DNA of 64,000 nt, from the NCBI GenBank assembly GCA_026005015.1, contig BPKG01000002.1, positions 248,001 through 312,000 of the forward strand. Reading direction: 5' to 3'. Shown piece by piece: positions 61,592 to 64,000 of the stretch (its first letter is position 1; every line of letters starts with the position of its first letter). The DNA comes from Burkholderiales bacterium. GTDB lineage: Bacteria; Pseudomonadota; Gammaproteobacteria; Burkholderiales; UBA6910. Made by a program: the position numbers and the translations under genes. The notes below the pieces were generated by a model. The model was not told the DNA's origin and ran no database searches. It was given only the letters and a program-made list of their open reading frames with translations.

Positions 61592-61762
61592 CCCGGACTT
61601 TTCGCGAGGAGCTTGGGAGGGTGCGCGGATTGAGGCGCCGTCGCGGCAAGGGCCTTGCCGTCGATGCCGGCGGCGCCGGCTGGTAAGCTTATGCTCGGGG
61701 AGCGGCCGCGCGTCAGGCGGAGCGGTTCCCATCGATCGAACCAAGCGAGAGGAGACGACGCG

Positions 61763-62827
61763 TTGAAGAGAATCGGGAGAGGGGTCTTGGCGGGAATGGT
61801 GCTAGGGGCGGCGCTCCAGTGGGCCGCGGCGCTTGCGGGCGTCGCGGCCGCGCCGGAAGAGCCGCAGCAGGGCTTCCCGGCCCGGGCGCTGGAGGACTTC
61901 GCCCAGCGCGTGGCCCAGAAGCACGGGATCGATCGGGGGGAGGTTTCCCGGGTGCTCGGCCAGGCCCAGTTCCAGCCCCGGGTGATCGAGCTGATCACCC
62001 GCCCGGCGGAGTCCAGGCCTTGGGTCGAGTACCGAGAGCTGTTCATCACGCCCAAGCGCATCGTGGGCGGCGTGGAATTCTGGAACGATCACGCCGAATC
62101 CCTGGCTCGTGCCCGGGTCCAGTACGGGGTGCCCGAGGAAATCATCGTGGCCATCATCGGGGTCGAGACCCTGTACGGGGAGCGCACCGGCAGCTACCGG
62201 GTGCTGGATGCCCTGGCAACACTGGCGTTCGGCTTCCCCCGCCGCTCGGCCTATTTCACCGGGGAACTGGAGAACTTCATCCTCCTCGCCCGGGCGAACG
62301 GCCTCGATCCCTCGAGTCTGCTCGGCTCCTACGCGGGCGCCATCGGCATTCCCCAGTTCATGCCGGGAAGCTATCTCGCCTATGCCGTCGACTTCGACGG
62401 GGACGGGAAAGCGGATCTTTCCTCAAGTCCCGTGGACGCCATCGGCAGCGTGGCCCACTACCTGAGCCGGCACGGCTGGGCGCAGGGCGAGCCGGCGGCG
62501 GTACCGGCGAGCCTGGCGCGGCCCGGCGCGGCGCAGGCGGACGCGAAGCCGCGGCGCACGGTCTCCGAGCTGCAGGCGGCGGGGGTGCAGCCCCTGGGAA
62601 CGGTGGCGCCGGAGGCGAAAGCGGCGCTCCTCGAGTTCGACGAGCGGGACGGAAAGCGGTACTGGCTCGGCCTGCCCAACTTTTTCGTGATCAAGCGTTA
62701 CAACAACAGCGACTTCTATGCCATGGTGGTGAGCCAGTTGGCCGAGGAGGTCAAGGCGTTGCGGGAGGCGATGCGCCGGCCCCGTCCCATGGACGCCGTC
62801 GGCACGGCTTCCAAGCCGGCGCAGTGA
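61763..62827 (+). CDS. mltB: Lytic murein transglycosylase B
   Basis: The 354-residue exported protein is read from TTG 61763 behind AGAGGAG, which places a clean signal peptide (GVLAGMVLGAALQWAAALAG) at the N-terminus. The catalytic Glu is in IIGVETLYGERTGSYRVLDA; GAIGIPQFMPGSYLAYAVDF and the peptidoglycan-binding NNSDFYAMVV are conserved. No lipobox Cys is seen, so it is probably periplasmic. It ends 2 bp before the convergent ABC gene stop. Confidence 0.92.
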   Translation: MKRIGRGVLAGMVLGAALQWAAALAGVAAAPEEPQQGFPARALEDFAQRVAQKHGIDRGEVSRVLGQAQFQPRVIELITRPAESRPWVEYRELFITPKRIVGGVEFWNDHAESLARARVQYGVPEEIIVAIIGVETLYGERTGSYRVLDALATLAFGFPRRSAYFTGELENFILLARANGLDPSSLLGSYAGAIGIPQFMPGSYLAYAVDFDGDGKADLSSSPVDAIGSVAHYLSRHGWAQGEPAAVPASLARPGAAQADAKPRRTVSELQAAGVQPLGTVAPEAKAALLEFDERDGKRYWLGLPNFFVIKRYNNSDFYAMVVSQLAEEVKALREAMRRPRPMDAVGTASKPAQ

Positions 62828-62829
62828 GC

Positions 62830-63915
62830 TCAGGCGCGCGCCTCGTCGTGGCGAAACGCCACCACGTGGTCCGCTTCCAGGCGGATGCCGATCTTCTCGC
62901 CGATGCGGTGGTTGTGGTGGCTGGGTACCAGGGAGAGCACCTGGGCGCCGCTCTCGAGCCGCAGGGTGTAGAGGATTTCCGCGCCGCGGAACGCCTTGTG
63001 TAACACCTCGGCCTTCATGGGGCTCGCGTCGTCGTGCACCACGTCGTCCGGGCGCAGCAGCACGTCCACGTAGCAGTTGCGGGCGCAGGCGTCGCAGCTC
63101 GTCGCCTCGGCGCACTCGTGGGGGATTTCTCCCCGCAGCACGCCCAGCTCGATTTTCACCTCCCGCGGGCTCAGCACCTGGCCGGGCAGGAATACCCCCT
63201 GGCCGACGAAGTCGGCGACGAAGCGGTTGGCGGGCTTGTGGTAGAGGTTGTACGGGGTGTCCCATTGCTCGATGCGGCCTTCCCGCATGATGCCGATCTC
63301 GTCCGCCATGGCGAAGGCCTCGTTCTGGTCGTGGGTGACCAGGACGGCGGTGATGTGGCGTTTTTTCAGCAGCTCCCGCACTTCCTGGGACAAGCGCGAG
63401 CGCAGGTCCACGTCCAGGTTGGAAAAGGGCTCGTCCAGGAGCAGCAGGTCGGGCGCCGGCGCCAGGGCCCGGGCGAGTGCCACCCGCTGCTGCTGCCCGC
63501 CCGAGAGCTGGTGGGGAAAGGCGTCTCCCAGGGATTCGAGACCCACCACCTCCAGCAGCTCGGCCACCCGGCGAGCCCGTTCCCGGGCGGGAAGCCCCCT
63601 CAGGCCGAAGGCTACGTTCTCGGCGACGGAAAGGTGGGGGAAGAGGGCATAGTCTTGGAACACCATGCCCACGCGCCGGCGCTCCGGCGGCACGCGGAAG
63701 CCGGGGCGGGAGACCACCGCCCCGTTGATGGCGATCTCCCCAGCCGCCACCGGCTCGAAGCCGGCGATGCAGCGAAGTACCGTGGTCTTGCCGCAGCCGC
63801 TGGCCCCCAGCAGGCAGCCGATAGCCCCCCGCCGGAGGCTTAGGGAGAGCCCCTGCACCACGGGCTGGTCGCCGTAGGCGTGGTGCAGGTCGCGGATTTC
63901 CAGGAGAGCGGCCAT
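62830..63915 (-). CDS. ABC transporter ATP-binding protein with TOBE domain and a cysteine cluster (FbpC/PotA type)
   Basis: The 361-residue protein starts at ATG 63915. It has Walker A ([10 protein letters not shown]), signature [15 protein letters not shown], Walker B ([12 protein letters not shown]), H-loop [10 protein letters not shown] and a C-terminal TOBE region. [20 protein letters not shown] is typical of ferric-ion and polyamine importers. Inside the TOBE part four cysteines (C268, C274, C277, C281; [15 protein letters not shown]) form a compact cluster, which could bind metal or Fe-S. Permease and binding-protein genes must lie outside the window. Confidence 0.88.
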   Translation of the reverse strand: MAALLEIRDLHHAYGDQPVVQGLSLSLRRGAIGCLLGASGCGKTTVLRCIAGFEPVAAGEIAINGAVVSRPGFRVPPERRRVGMVFQDYALFPHLSVAENVAFGLRGLPARERARRVAELLEVVGLESLGDAFPHQLSGGQQQRVALARALAPAPDLLLLDEPFSNLDVDLRSRLSQEVRELLKKRHITAVLVTHDQNEAFAMADEIGIMREGRIEQWDTPYNLYHKPANRFVADFVGQGVFLPGQVLSPREVKIELGVLRGEIPHECAEATSCDACARNCYVDVLLRPDDVVHDDASPMKAEVLHKAFRGAEILYTLRLESGAQVLSLVPSHHNHRIGEKIGIRLEADHVVAFRHDEARA

Positions 63916-64000
63916 CAGCGTTCGTGTCGATCGGGGGCAATCCTGAGGCGCCAAGAAGATGCCGGCCGGCGCTCAGGTCGCTGCTATCATTGTAATTGAT

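Overview
The window is chromosomal DNA from a GC-rich Gram-negative bacterium, most likely a betaproteobacterium. Support comes from the trxB / ftsK-lolA-rarA-serS block, a GlnB-type PII, lytic transglycosylases MltF and MltB, an outer-membrane PagL-like enzyme, hybrid MASE1-PAS-GGDEF-EAL proteins, and three tripartite TRAP transporters of the TAXI class. Genus cannot be set from the sequence alone.

Layout. 1-1.8 kb (minus): a PhyH-type dioxygenase cut by the window edge, a CDP-alcohol phosphatidyltransferase and a PagL-like lipid A deacylase. 2.0-8.5 kb (plus): squalene/phytoene synthase, class III aminotransferase, and TAXI-TRAP system 1. 8.6-15.4 kb (minus): two large c-di-GMP proteins of the same design, the upstream one frameshifted in a seven-C run. 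15.7-19.4 kb: a decayed AbrB-like gene, an EamA exporter, a CaiB-type CoA transferase and a frameshifted glutaryl-CoA-type dehydrogenase. 19.5-22.6 kb (minus): TAXI-TRAP system 2. 22.8-27.2 kb (plus): a MacA/MacB-like export system with two separate FtsX-type permeases. 27.3-36.8 kb: an accessory region with a TauE/SafE permease and a minus-strand operon (TAXI-TRAP system 3, GST, nitrilase, alpha/beta hydrolase with an in-frame amber codon). Facing it are a CBS-BON protein, a Crp/Fnr regulator and a dehalogenase-type HAD protein. Two near-identical 16-bp palindromes precede the operon and the HAD gene and suggest a small regulon.

37.2-42.7 kb (minus) is the most unusual locus. It is a four-gene operon of a fused MBOAT-SGNH membrane acyltransferase, a carrier protein, a free-standing amino-acid adenylation enzyme and an acyl-CoA-dehydrogenase-like flavoenzyme. 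It reads like a Dlt-type envelope aminoacylation pathway joined to the carrier-bound oxidation used to make pyrrole-2-carboxyl units. 43.0-43.4 kb is an IS3-like transposase remnant. 43.5-64 kb is mostly housekeeping: Nudix, MoxR/VWA pair, SfsA, an acyltransferase-like protein, GlnB, Smr, TrxB, FtsK, a DUF4124 protein, LolA, RarA, SerS, MltF, a tRNA-Ser(CGA) followed by an unusual hairpin array, threonine aldolase, a multi-cluster Fe-S protein, MltB and an ABC ATPase with a cysteine cluster.

Several genes are broken: two one-base frameshifts, one nonsense codon, one decayed transporter gene and one IS remnant. The single-base cases could be real mutations or base-calling errors, and reads are needed to decide. 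No CRISPR array, prophage, rRNA or replication origin was seen.
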